A DNA stretch of 64,000 nt from an uncultured Gemmataceae bacterium. Lineage in GTDB: Bacteria > Planctomycetota > Planctomycetia > Gemmatales > Gemmataceae. This document shows positions 26,291 through 34,129 of this stretch, piece by piece. The position numbers and the translations under genes were made by a program. The DNA lies in assembly GCA_937923405.1 (NCBI GenBank), contig CALDUY010000017.1, positions 62,001 through 126,000 of the forward strand. Direction: 5' to 3'. The notes under the pieces were generated by a model. The model did not search any database. It was not told the DNA's origin and saw only the letters and a program-made list of their open reading frames with translations. The stretch's first letter is position 1. Every line of letters starts with the position of its first letter.

Positions 26291-28270
26291 ATGCAACCCC
26301 TATTTCTCTCCCTGGTATCGCTTTCTCTCATGGCCAACGATCTACCCGATCCTGACAAACTGCCCGCCATTCCCGACTTTCCCGATCCGCTCGTGGCCTT
26401 CGATGGCACGCGGATTCGCACTGCGGATCAATGGCACAAACAACGCCGACCCGAACTAAAGCAACTGTTTCAGCACTACATGTACGGCTATCTACCGGCT
26501 CCATGCCGGGTCAGGGGCAAGGTGATCCACGAGGACGCCCGAGCTTTCGACGGCAAGGCCACCTTGCGCGAAATTCAGCTTCGCTTCGGTGACGACGACA
26601 AGGCTCCGCCGGTGTATCTGTTGCTGGTTGTGCCCAACGAGCGGACCGGTCCCGCGCCGGTGTTCCTCGGCTTGAGTTTCGAGGGAAACCACGCTCTGGT
26701 CGACGATCCCAAGGTGCGCTTGCCCGACACTTGGATGTACCCCAATCGAGCAGGAGTGAAGAACAACCGAGCCACCGAGGCCGGACGCGGCAAAGCCAAG
26801 GAAGTTTGGGCCATCGATCAGGCAATCGCCAGGGGTTATGCCATCGCCACGTTGTACAACGGCGAGCTTGATCCAGACGTGAAGGAGCAGCGCGGCGGCC
26901 TGCGTCCCTACTTTGACCCCGACGAGAAGTGTGCCACCATCGCCTTTTGGGCCTGGGGATTGCATCGCGTCGTCGATTATCTGCTGACCCGTGACGATAT
27001 AGATCCAAAAAGGATCGCCGTTGTTGGGCACTCTCGCCTGGGTAAGACAGCGCTGGTGGCGGCGGCCTTCGACGAACGCATCGGGCTGGCTGTGCCCCAC
27101 CAGGCGGGATGTGGCGGGACGGCACCGAGCCGCGGCAAGATCGGCGAGTCGGTCGCCCGGATCAACAGCTCCTTCCCTCACTGGTTCAATGCTAACTTCA
27201 AGAAGTTCAGTGGTCGGCCCGAGTATCTGCCGTTCGATCAGCACTGCTTGGCGGCGCTGGTTGCTCCACGTCCGTTGTTGTTCACCAACGCTGTCAAGGA
27301 TACCTGGGCCAACCCCGATGGTCAGTTCGAGGTACTCAAGGCGGCGGAACCGGTCTATCGGCTGCTCAAGGCTGGCGGTCTGGAGTCACCCAACAAACCC
27401 GAAATCGGCGTCTTGTCCGCAGGAAAGCTCGGCTATTTCATCCGACCCGGGGAGCATTCCATGACCCGCGCCGACTGGAAAATCTATCTCGACTTTGCCG
27501 ATCGTCATTGGGGGCAACCGGGCAAAGCGCGGTCCGCAGCGCGCAAGAAACTGCTGCTGTTGGGCCAGAGTGCCGACGGCCATCCGCCGCGCACTCATGA
27601 GTACATGGCCGGGCTGAAGATTCTCGCTGCTTGTCTGGAGAAGGCCGCCGATCTCGACGTGACCACGATCCGCGCTGATGGCAAATGGCCCGAAGGACCA
27701 GAATTGATCGATCGAGCCGATGGCGTGGTGCTGTTCCTCGCCGAGGGGGCCAAGTGGATCAGTCAGAACAAGGCTCGGCGAGCGGCGTTCGAGCGACTGG
27801 CCGAGCGCGGCGGCGGGCGAGTCGTCCTACACTGGGCGATGGGCACACGCGAAGCTGGACCGATCCCCGATTTTGTGACGTTGTTCGGCGGTTGTCACGG
27901 CGGACCGGATCGTAAGCACAAAGTCGTCGAAACGAAACTGACTCCGGCGCGTCATCCGATTGCCAATGGCGTGAAGCCTATTTTGCTCAAAGAAGAGTTT
28001 TATTATCAGTTAAAGTTTGCCGATCCCGCGCCCCAGGCAGTGGCCACGGCCCAGATCGACGGCGAGGAGCACGTCGTCGCCTGGGCCGACGAACGCCGTG
28101 GTCGAGCGTTCGGCTTCACCGGCTTGCATTTCCACGATCACTGGAAGCATCCCGAGTATCGTCGACTGGTCACGCAGGGCGTCCTCTGGTCGTTGGGGCT
28201 GCCGATCCCGCGGCAGGGGGTGGATGTCTCGATCGACGAGTCGCTGTACGAGCTGCAAGCCTCGCCGTGA
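26291..28270 (+). CDS. CE15-like esterase fused to a ThuA-like domain
   Basis: The ATG at 26291 has GGAG 8 nt upstream and opens a signal-like segment (MQPLFLSLVSLSLMANDLPD); the frame is open further upstream. The first about 400 residues look like a glucuronoyl/acetylxylan esterase-type alpha/beta hydrolase: FQHYMYGYLPAP, nucleophile elbow VVGHSRLGKTA (Ser near residue 248), HQAGCGGTAPSRGKIGES, and His in RPGEHSMTRADW. From about residue 420 a ThuA-type (trehalose-utilisation/glutamine-amidotransferase-like) domain follows: KLLLLGQSADGHPPRTHEYM, then RGRAFGFTGLHFHDHW. The acid expected in CE15 enzymes is not evident. Plant or algal polysaccharide breakdown is the likely area. The stop is 7 bp from the convergent mutase gene. 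The 26017-26290 gap holds only a short polypurine/polypyrimidine-rich stretch. Confidence 0.82.
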   Translation: MQPLFLSLVSLSLMANDLPDPDKLPAIPDFPDPLVAFDGTRIRTADQWHKQRRPELKQLFQHYMYGYLPAPCRVRGKVIHEDARAFDGKATLREIQLRFGDDDKAPPVYLLLVVPNERTGPAPVFLGLSFEGNHALVDDPKVRLPDTWMYPNRAGVKNNRATEAGRGKAKEVWAIDQAIARGYAIATLYNGELDPDVKEQRGGLRPYFDPDEKCATIAFWAWGLHRVVDYLLTRDDIDPKRIAVVGHSRLGKTALVAAAFDERIGLAVPHQAGCGGTAPSRGKIGESVARINSSFPHWFNANFKKFSGRPEYLPFDQHCLAALVAPRPLLFTNAVKDTWANPDGQFEVLKAAEPVYRLLKAGGLESPNKPEIGVLSAGKLGYFIRPGEHSMTRADWKIYLDFADRHWGQPGKARSAARKKLLLLGQSADGHPPRTHEYMAGLKILAACLEKAADLDVTTIRADGKWPEGPELIDRADGVVLFLAEGAKWISQNKARRAAFERLAERGGGRVVLHWAMGTREAGPIPDFVTLFGGCHGGPDRKHKVVETKLTPARHPIANGVKPILLKEEFYYQLKFADPAPQAVATAQIDGEEHVVAWADERRGRAFGFTGLHFHDHWKHPEYRRLVTQGVLWSLGLPIPRQGVDVSIDESLYELQASP

Positions 28271-28277
28271 GGTTCAC

Positions 28278-29627
28278 TCAGCAGGTCAGCAACTCGCCCA
28301 CCTGCCGGCACAGTTCGCGGGCCGTCTCTTCGCGTGGAGCCTCGGCGATGACGCGGACGATCGGCTCGGTGTTGCTGGGTCGAACGTGAACCCAGCGATC
28401 GGCCCAGTCGAGCCGTAGTCCATCCAGCGGGTTGGCCCGCGCCTCGGGCCAGCGAGCCAAGAGAGCCTCGAACAGTTTGGGCAGGCGGTCACGCTCGACT
28501 GAATAACGGTCTTTGACGATGTGATATGTCGGTAACTCAGCGACCAGTTCGCTGAGTTTGCGACCGGTCTCGGCCATCAGATTCAGCACCATAGCCATGC
28601 CCACGAACGGATCACGCACCAAGCCGACACGGGGATCAATCACGCCGCCGTTGCCTTCGCCACCGAGAATCGCCCCCACCTGGTTCATGCGATCGGCGAC
28701 GTTGGCCTCACCGACGGCAGAGCGATGGCAAGGGCTATGGAATCGGGCGGCGATGTCCTCGACGACGCGCGAGGTGGACATGTTGATGACGATTGGGCCG
28801 CGCTGATGACGGAGGCGAAAGAGTACGGCCAAGGCCAGCGTCAGCTCTTCGCCGATGTAGCGGCCGGTCTCGTCGATCAGAGCTAGCCGGTCCGAATCCG
28901 GATCGAGTGCGAAGCCGATGTCGGCCTCATGCTGGCGTACCAACGGGCAGATGTCACGTAGGTTCTCGGCGGTTGGTTCGGGTTCGTGGCGAAAGAAGCC
29001 GTCAGCGTCGCAGCCCTCGCAGATGGTCTCGACGGCCAGCGATTGCAACAGGCGTTTGCCCAGGGGGCCGCCCGCCCCGCCGTTGCCATCGAGAAAGGCC
29101 GTCAGCCGGGCTGCTCGAATCCGCGCGCCATCGACGAGTTGCAGCACATGATCGCCATGCACTTCCTCGGCCTGACGGTAGTAGCGGATGCTGCCCAACT
29201 CGTTGTACGGAACCGTGCGCGTCTCTCGTCGGGCGAAGCGCTGAGCCACCTGCTCACCGACGGCAGCGGATAACACCCGACCATCGGGACCGAACAACTT
29301 CAGCCCATTCCACGGCGCGGGATTGTGGCTGGCGGTGATCTGCACGCCGCCCTGTGCCCCCAGAGTACGCACCGCCAGGCCGACTGTGGGCGTTGCCGCC
29401 ACGCCGACATCGTGGATTTCGCAGCCAGCTGCGGCCAGTCCCGCCAACACGGCGTGACGCAGCATGCTGCCGGACGGGCGCCCATCGCGCCCGACGACGA
29501 CACTGCCGCCATCGACATGCACGCCCAAAGCCGAGGCAAACGCCAGGGCAATCTCCGGTGTCAGCGACTCTCCGACGATGCCACGAATCCCGGAAACACT
29601 GACGATCAATTCATTCGAGGCGGCCAT
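28278..29627 (-). CDS. glmM: Phosphoglucosamine mutase / phosphohexomutase (archaeal GlmM-like)
   Basis: The ATG ending at 29627 has AGGAG 10 nt upstream; another ATG three codons earlier has too short a spacing. The 449-residue protein has all alpha-D-phosphohexomutase motifs: SVSGIRGIVGESLTPE at the start, phosphoserine loop ITASHNPAPWNG, metal loop LDPDSDRLALID, sugar loop LGGEGNGGVIDP and phosphate-binding RPSNTEPIVRV at the C-terminus. The GGEGNGG loop resembles the archaeal-type phosphoglucosamine mutase group rather than Escherichia coli GlmM, so it probably makes glucosamine-1-phosphate for UDP-GlcNAc, though phosphomannomutase activity is possible. Cytoplasmic. Convergent with the esterase gene. 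Confidence 0.85.
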   Translation of the reverse strand: MAASNELIVSVSGIRGIVGESLTPEIALAFASALGVHVDGGSVVVGRDGRPSGSMLRHAVLAGLAAAGCEIHDVGVAATPTVGLAVRTLGAQGGVQITASHNPAPWNGLKLFGPDGRVLSAAVGEQVAQRFARRETRTVPYNELGSIRYYRQAEEVHGDHVLQLVDGARIRAARLTAFLDGNGGAGGPLGKRLLQSLAVETICEGCDADGFFRHEPEPTAENLRDICPLVRQHEADIGFALDPDSDRLALIDETGRYIGEELTLALAVLFRLRHQRGPIVINMSTSRVVEDIAARFHSPCHRSAVGEANVADRMNQVGAILGGEGNGGVIDPRVGLVRDPFVGMAMVLNLMAETGRKLSELVAELPTYHIVKDRYSVERDRLPKLFEALLARWPEARANPLDGLRLDWADRWVHVRPSNTEPIVRVIAEAPREETARELCRQVGELLTC

Positions 29628-29804
29628 GCCGTGCATTCTCCTGAATCGAAGAGGCAAAACAGAGAGATACTTCTGAGAATCTCGTGTCTCGTTTGCGGAT
29701 TCTCGTTCTCCGGGAGAGCGAACATCGGATTTCCTCTCCCCAAAGGGACGAGGGAGAATCACTAGTCGCCTTTCCCCAGAGGAGTGAGGAGAGAAAAACC
29801 TGGC

Positions 29805-30461
29805 TCATCGATTCATCAGCCCCTTGATAAAAGCGATCAGGCCTAGGACGAACAACACCGGGGGATAGAAGTAGATGCGATCGGCGTAGATCAACGCGCC
29901 GAAGAACCAGACCAGAGCGAGAATCATCATCAACAGTCCGCCCCAGATGCCGGCGTCGGTGCTGCCGAAGCCGCCTCCCTGTTTCTCCGCCTCGGTCTTG
30001 TTCACGATTCGCCGCCCGTTTTTGCCGCGTGGCGGCCGGTCGTCATCCTCGTCGTCGGCGTAGCGTCGTGGTGGCGGTCGGTCCTCGTCCTCGTCGTCCT
30101 CGGCGTAACGTCGTGGTGGCGGTCGGTCGTCGTCGTCACGTTCGAGCTTAGGCCGAGAGCGCGACTTGCGCGGCGGAGGCTCTTCGTCGTCCTCGACCGG
30201 CTCGACCTCCATGACCTCGTCAATGTCGTCGTCCTCAACTTGTCGTCGGCGTATGGCCTTGCTGGCCGACTTGCTGCTGCCGCGCGAGGGCCGATCGTCG
30301 TCCAGGACTTCCGCAGCGATGATTTCTTCTTCCTCGTCGTTCACCTCTGGGTTGGGCACTTGCACGGGCTGCTTGCAGGCAGGACACTTGCCCATGCGGC
30401 CGGCCCACTCGTCGCGCACCTGCATCGATTTGCCGCACTTACAGTTAACCGTGATGGGCAT
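29805..30461 (-). CDS. Zinc-ribbon protein with acidic repeat linker and two membrane helices
   Basis: The ATG ending at 30461 has GGGGAG 7 nt upstream. The 218-residue product begins with a zinc-ribbon-like CxC...CxxC (VNCKCGKSMQV, MGKCPACKQPVQV). Residues about 40-150 are a highly charged disordered linker with repeated DDRPPPRRYAEDD/DDEDDDRPPR units. The C-terminus has two hydrophobic helices (GIWGGLLMMILALVWFFGAL and PPVLFVLGLIAFIKGL). This architecture, an N-terminal zinc ribbon on the cytosolic side tethered to the membrane, is common in planctomycetes but has no known function. The 29628-29804 gap upstream of the mutase holds polypyrimidine-rich repeats only. Confidence 0.75.
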   Translation of the reverse strand: MPITVNCKCGKSMQVRDEWAGRMGKCPACKQPVQVPNPEVNDEEEEIIAAEVLDDDRPSRGSSKSASKAIRRRQVEDDDIDEVMEVEPVEDDEEPPPRKSRSRPKLERDDDDRPPPRRYAEDDEDEDRPPPRRYADDEDDDRPPRGKNGRRIVNKTEAEKQGGGFGSTDAGIWGGLLMMILALVWFFGALIYADRIYFYPPVLFVLGLIAFIKGLMNR

Positions 30462-30604
30462 AAATGGCTCCCCGAGAGACAAGTGATTCGCTACCCAGTA
30501 TGCTCAGAGTGAGGCCGCGAGTTGTCCACGAACAAGCAGCGCTCTTGTCGAGGGGCCACTCGTGAGTTGGAGCGACCCCGACCATTTTACAACGGAGAGA
30601 GGTT

Positions 30605-31603
30605 ATGGCCTATACCGTCCGAACGCGACTGATTGCCGGAGAGTCGCGGTCCGATCCAACTGTGTTCGTGCTAGAAGATGGGCACGGTTCGATCGCGGAA
30701 GTTTGGCCGGGACTCGGCTTCAACTGTTTCCGCTGGGAGGCGGTCCGCGACCACAAGCGCCTGAGCCTGCTGTATGCCGACCCGGCCCTGTTTCAAGAGG
30801 GACGCCCCACGCGGAGCGGCATTCCAGTGCTGTTTCCCTTCCCCAATCGGATTCGCGGTGGGAAGTTCGACTTCGAGGGCCGAACGTATCAACTGGAGTT
30901 GACCGACTCGTCGAAGCTGCACGCCATCCACGGCTTCGCCTGTCGGCAGCCCTGGCGCGTGATCGACTACGGAGCAGACACGGCCAGCGCCTGGGTGACG
31001 GGGGAGTTCCGCTGCTCGGTCGACGCGCCGGCGAGTCTGGCCAGCTGGCCCGCCGATCACCAGTTGCGTCTGACGGTGCGTCTGGGCGATGGACTACTCC
31101 GACTGGAGGCCGAGGTTCACAACCCCGACACGAAGCCGTTGCCCTGGGGGTTGGGGTATCATCCCTACTTCTGCATGCCGTTCGACACGAGCGACGCCGC
31201 CAACTGCACGATCCAAGCCCCGGCGAGCGAGTTCTGGGTGCTGGACGGCAACCTCCCCACCGGAGAGCGGCGATCAGTTGACAAAAAACGCGATCTGAAT
31301 TCTCCGCGTAATTTCGTCGACCTGCAACTTGATGACGTGCTGACGACTTTGCCGAGTCGCACCCCGCGAGCCGATGGTCTGATCGAGCGTGGCACGATTC
31401 ACGCCGCCCAGAACTGCTCGCTACGGATGTACTGCTCGCCGGTGTTTCGCGAACTAGTGGTCTTCACGCCGCCGCATCGTCAGGCCTTCGCCCTGGAGCC
31501 GTACACCTGCACGACGAACGCGGCCAACCTCGGAGCCGAGGGAGGCTGGCGCGTGCTGGCCCCTGGAGCCACGGAACGCCTCGTCGTGGAACTGTCGGTG
31601 TGA
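30605..31603 (+). CDS. Aldose 1-epimerase (mutarotase) family protein
   Basis: A GGAGAGAGG site precedes the ATG. The 332-residue protein carries the galactose-mutarotase-like pattern: SGIPVLFPFPNRI, LHAIHGFACRQPW (catalytic His region), PWGLGYHPYFCMP, and a C-terminal PYTCTTNA segment in place of the usual catalytic-Glu strand region with LEPYTCTTNA (Glu present). These enzymes interconvert alpha and beta anomers of aldoses in the cytoplasm. It stands alone, convergent with the aldehyde dehydrogenase gene, with a strong hairpin between the two stops. Exact sugar unknown. Confidence 0.88.
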   Translation: MAYTVRTRLIAGESRSDPTVFVLEDGHGSIAEVWPGLGFNCFRWEAVRDHKRLSLLYADPALFQEGRPTRSGIPVLFPFPNRIRGGKFDFEGRTYQLELTDSSKLHAIHGFACRQPWRVIDYGADTASAWVTGEFRCSVDAPASLASWPADHQLRLTVRLGDGLLRLEAEVHNPDTKPLPWGLGYHPYFCMPFDTSDAANCTIQAPASEFWVLDGNLPTGERRSVDKKRDLNSPRNFVDLQLDDVLTTLPSRTPRADGLIERGTIHAAQNCSLRMYCSPVFRELVVFTPPHRQAFALEPYTCTTNAANLGAEGGWRVLAPGATERLVVELSV

Positions 31604-31652
31604 CCAGACGAAGTCTCACTGAGAAGGAGTTTCTCGGCGAGCGAAACAAGAA

Positions 31653-31689
31653 CCGAGGCCGAACCGTTGTGCGAACGGCTCGGCCTCGG
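31653..31689. terminator. Bidirectional hairpin between convergent genes
   Basis: Arms 31653-31668 and 31674-31689 are 16 bp with a single mismatch and a 5-nt loop (gtgcg). It lies exactly between the stops at 31603 and 31712 of the mutarotase and aldehyde dehydrogenase genes, so it probably ends both transcripts, though no T-run is seen. Confidence 0.65.
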
Positions 31690-31711
31690 CGACGCTTCAG
31701 CGAACGGTCGC

Positions 31712-33181
31712 TCAGCCCAACTTGATCGTCACTGTCTTGATTTCGGTGTAATGCTCCAGAGCAGCCTCACCGTTTTCACGGCCCTGGCCGGACATCTTGA
31801 AGCCGCCGAACGGCGTGGTGCAATCGACAACGTGGTAGCAGTTCACCCACACGGTGCCAGCCTTCACGTCGCGAGCATAGCGGTGGGCCTTGTCCAGATC
31901 CTTCGTCCAGATCGCTGCTGCCAGGCCGTACATCGTGTTGTTGGCTCGACCGATCATTTCATCGTAGCTCTGGAACGGCAGCACGCTGACGACGGGACCG
32001 AAAATCTCGTCCTTGGCAATGGCCATGTCGTCGCGCACGTTGTCGAAGACGGTCGGTTCGACGAAGAAGCCCTTCTTGCCGTGGCGCACACCGCCGGTCA
32101 TCAGCGTGGCTCCTTCCTTCTGACCGCGATCACAGTAGCTGAGGATCTTATCCATCTGCTCCTGCGACACCTGTGGGCCTTGCTCGGTCTTCTCGTCCAT
32201 CGGGTCGCCAATGCGACGTTCCTTGCTCTTCTCGGCCAGACGTTCGACGAATTCCTGATGAATCTTCTTCTCGACGAAGAGTCGGCTGCCAGCGGTGCAG
32301 CATTGGCCGCCGTGGAAATAGATCGCATGAAACGCGCCGTTGACCGCTTGCTCCAGGTCACAGTCGGCGAAGATGACGTTGGGAGATTTGCCGCCCAGTT
32401 CGAAGGTCATTCGCTTGAGAGTCTCGGCAGCGTTTCGCTGGATGATCTTGGCGGTATCGACGTGGCCAGTGAAGGCGATCTTATCCACGTCGGGATGAAC
32501 GACGATGGCGTGGCCGGTGGTTTCGCCCAGTCCGTTGAGGATGTTGATGACGCCCTTGGGGAAGCCGGCCTCGTTGGCCAGCTGGGCCATGCGCAGGGCG
32601 GTCAACGGAGTCTGCTCGGCAGGCTTCATGACCACGGTATTGCCGCAGGCCAGAGCCGGACCCCACTTCCAGGCCAGCATCAGCAAGGGAAAGTTCCACG
32701 GGATAATCTGACCGACCACACCGACCGGCTGGCGAAGGGTGTAGCTGAGAAACTCGCCGCGAACCGGCACGGTTCGGCCTTCGATCTTGTCGGCCCAGCC
32801 GGCGTAGTAGCGCAGCGTGTTAACGACGCCCTGCATGTCGCTGCGCGAGTCGCGGATGGTCTTGCCGCAATTGAGCGTCTCCAGCTGAGCAAGCTCCTCG
32901 GCGTGCTTCTCAACGAGATCGGCCAGCTTGAACAACAAGCGGCCCCGCTCGGCGGCGTCCATCCGTGCCCACGGGCCACGCTCCAACGCTTGCCGAGCTG
33001 CCTTGACCGCACGATCGACGTCGGCAGGGCTGGCTGCGGCCACCTTGGCCAGCACTTCTCCCGTCGCCGGGTTATACGTCTCGAACGAACCGCCCTCGAC
33101 CGGATCGACGAACTGGCCGTCGATGAACAGGCGCGTTTCCTGAACCGTCGGCTGGGTCTTTTGCTTCGTGGTCGTCGCCAT
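31712..33181 (-). CDS. NAD(P)-dependent aldehyde dehydrogenase
   Basis: The ATG ending at 33181 has AGGAG about 9 nt upstream; the open frame extends further but without support. The 489-residue product has the full ALDH pattern: [20 protein letters not shown], catalytic Glu region [14 protein letters not shown], catalytic cysteine in [12 protein letters not shown], and the C-terminal [12 protein letters not shown] and [13 protein letters not shown] motifs. It is closest in look to class 1/2 acetaldehyde/betaine-type enzymes, which oxidise aldehydes to acids in the cytoplasm. A long frame on the opposite strand inside it is a shadow of its codon bias. Substrate not assignable. Confidence 0.95.
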   Translation of the reverse strand: MATTTKQKTQPTVQETRLFIDGQFVDPVEGGSFETYNPATGEVLAKVAAASPADVDRAVKAARQALERGPWARMDAAERGRLLFKLADLVEKHAEELAQLETLNCGKTIRDSRSDMQGVVNTLRYYAGWADKIEGRTVPVRGEFLSYTLRQPVGVVGQIIPWNFPLLMLAWKWGPALACGNTVVMKPAEQTPLTALRMAQLANEAGFPKGVINILNGLGETTGHAIVVHPDVDKIAFTGHVDTAKIIQRNAAETLKRMTFELGGKSPNVIFADCDLEQAVNGAFHAIYFHGGQCCTAGSRLFVEKKIHQEFVERLAEKSKERRIGDPMDEKTEQGPQVSQEQMDKILSYCDRGQKEGATLMTGGVRHGKKGFFVEPTVFDNVRDDMAIAKDEIFGPVVSVLPFQSYDEMIGRANNTMYGLAAAIWTKDLDKAHRYARDVKAGTVWVNCYHVVDCTTPFGGFKMSGQGRENGEAALEHYTEIKTVTIKLG

Positions 33182-33385
33182 GACTGGTGATCTCCTGAAC
33201 ATTCTGGGCGAACGTCGTTTTTCCGCCAGCGTCATGCTACGCCGGTCGCGGCGGCAGACAACCCTCTTGGTAAAGACGGCCAACGAGGAAGTGCCCCGCG
33301 TTTTCCTCACTACCGACAAGGTTTCGCGCCGATGACAGAAACGGGAGTTCAGAGAATCTTGTAGGAGCGAGAAAATAGGCAACTC

Positions 33386-34129
33386 ATGCGGGTAGGGCGG
33401 GGTCGAGTCTGGTGTGGGATAATCATGCTCCTGGCTGGCTGTGCCGGGCCGCGCCAGCAGCAGTTGCACCAGGCGATGCTAGCTGATCAAAACCCCGCCG
33501 CCCATGCTCGTGATCTGGAATACCACTATCAGGTTCGCTATCCCGACGTACTGCGGATCGACATTCACGGACGCCCTGATCTCTCCGGACTGCGGCCCGT
33601 GGGGTTGGACGGCACCATCGACGTAGGTCGACTGATGTCCGTCGATGGTCGTACCGTGCTTCAGCTACAGCGGGATATAGCCCTGGCCCTTCGTCTACCC
33701 TACTCCGCCGTGCGCGTTCGCGTCGAGCAGTATGCCAGCCAGCAAATCTACCTGTTCGGCGAGGTTGGCAACCGTCATCGTGTGGTGGCGTATCGCGGCC
33801 CAGAGACGATTCTCGATCTGATCCAGCGAATCGGCGGTCCCGGCGAGGGAGCCGAACTCAATGACATTCACGTTGTGCGCGGCCATGTTGCCGAGGGCAA
33901 ACCGCCTGAGGTGTTCCACGTCGATCTACAGGCTATTGTCACCAAACAAGATCTTAGTACGAATATTCGTCTCGAACCGTTCGACCGCGTCCACATCGGC
34001 CAGACGCGAAGGCAAAAGATGTCGAGCTACATGCCGCCCTGGTTCAAGCTGTTCACGCCTCCGCCTAGGCCGAACCGCTCCGGAGAGTTGCTCGCTCCTG
34101 CCGAGACGATTACCGGCTCCAACCCATGA
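33386..34129 (+). CDS. Wza-like polysaccharide export lipoprotein
   Basis: The 247-residue product begins with a lipoprotein signal ([10 protein letters not shown], cysteine at about residue 19). The Poly_export domain follows ([15 protein letters not shown]-like segment, [18 protein letters not shown]), then a SLBB-like part ([40 protein letters not shown]). In the Wza family this lipoprotein forms part of an outer-membrane channel for capsule or exopolysaccharide. No polymerase, Wzc or glycosyltransferase lies beside it, so it is an orphan here. Its last 20 bases overlap the 3' end of the bamA gene on the other strand. A weak ribosome site upstream leaves the start somewhat open. Confidence 0.88.
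   Translation: MRVGRGRVWCGIIMLLAGCAGPRQQQLHQAMLADQNPAAHARDLEYHYQVRYPDVLRIDIHGRPDLSGLRPVGLDGTIDVGRLMSVDGRTVLQLQRDIALALRLPYSAVRVRVEQYASQQIYLFGEVGNRHRVVAYRGPETILDLIQRIGGPGEGAELNDIHVVRGHVAEGKPPEVFHVDLQAIVTKQDLSTNIRLEPFDRVHIGQTRRQKMSSYMPPWFKLFTPPPRPNRSGELLAPAETITGSNP

Noticed and set aside
31667-33190. 507-codon open frame opposite the aldehyde dehydrogenase gene
   Set aside because: It mirrors the strong ALDH frame; long antisense frames arise from GC-biased codon use, and it has no recognisable domain.
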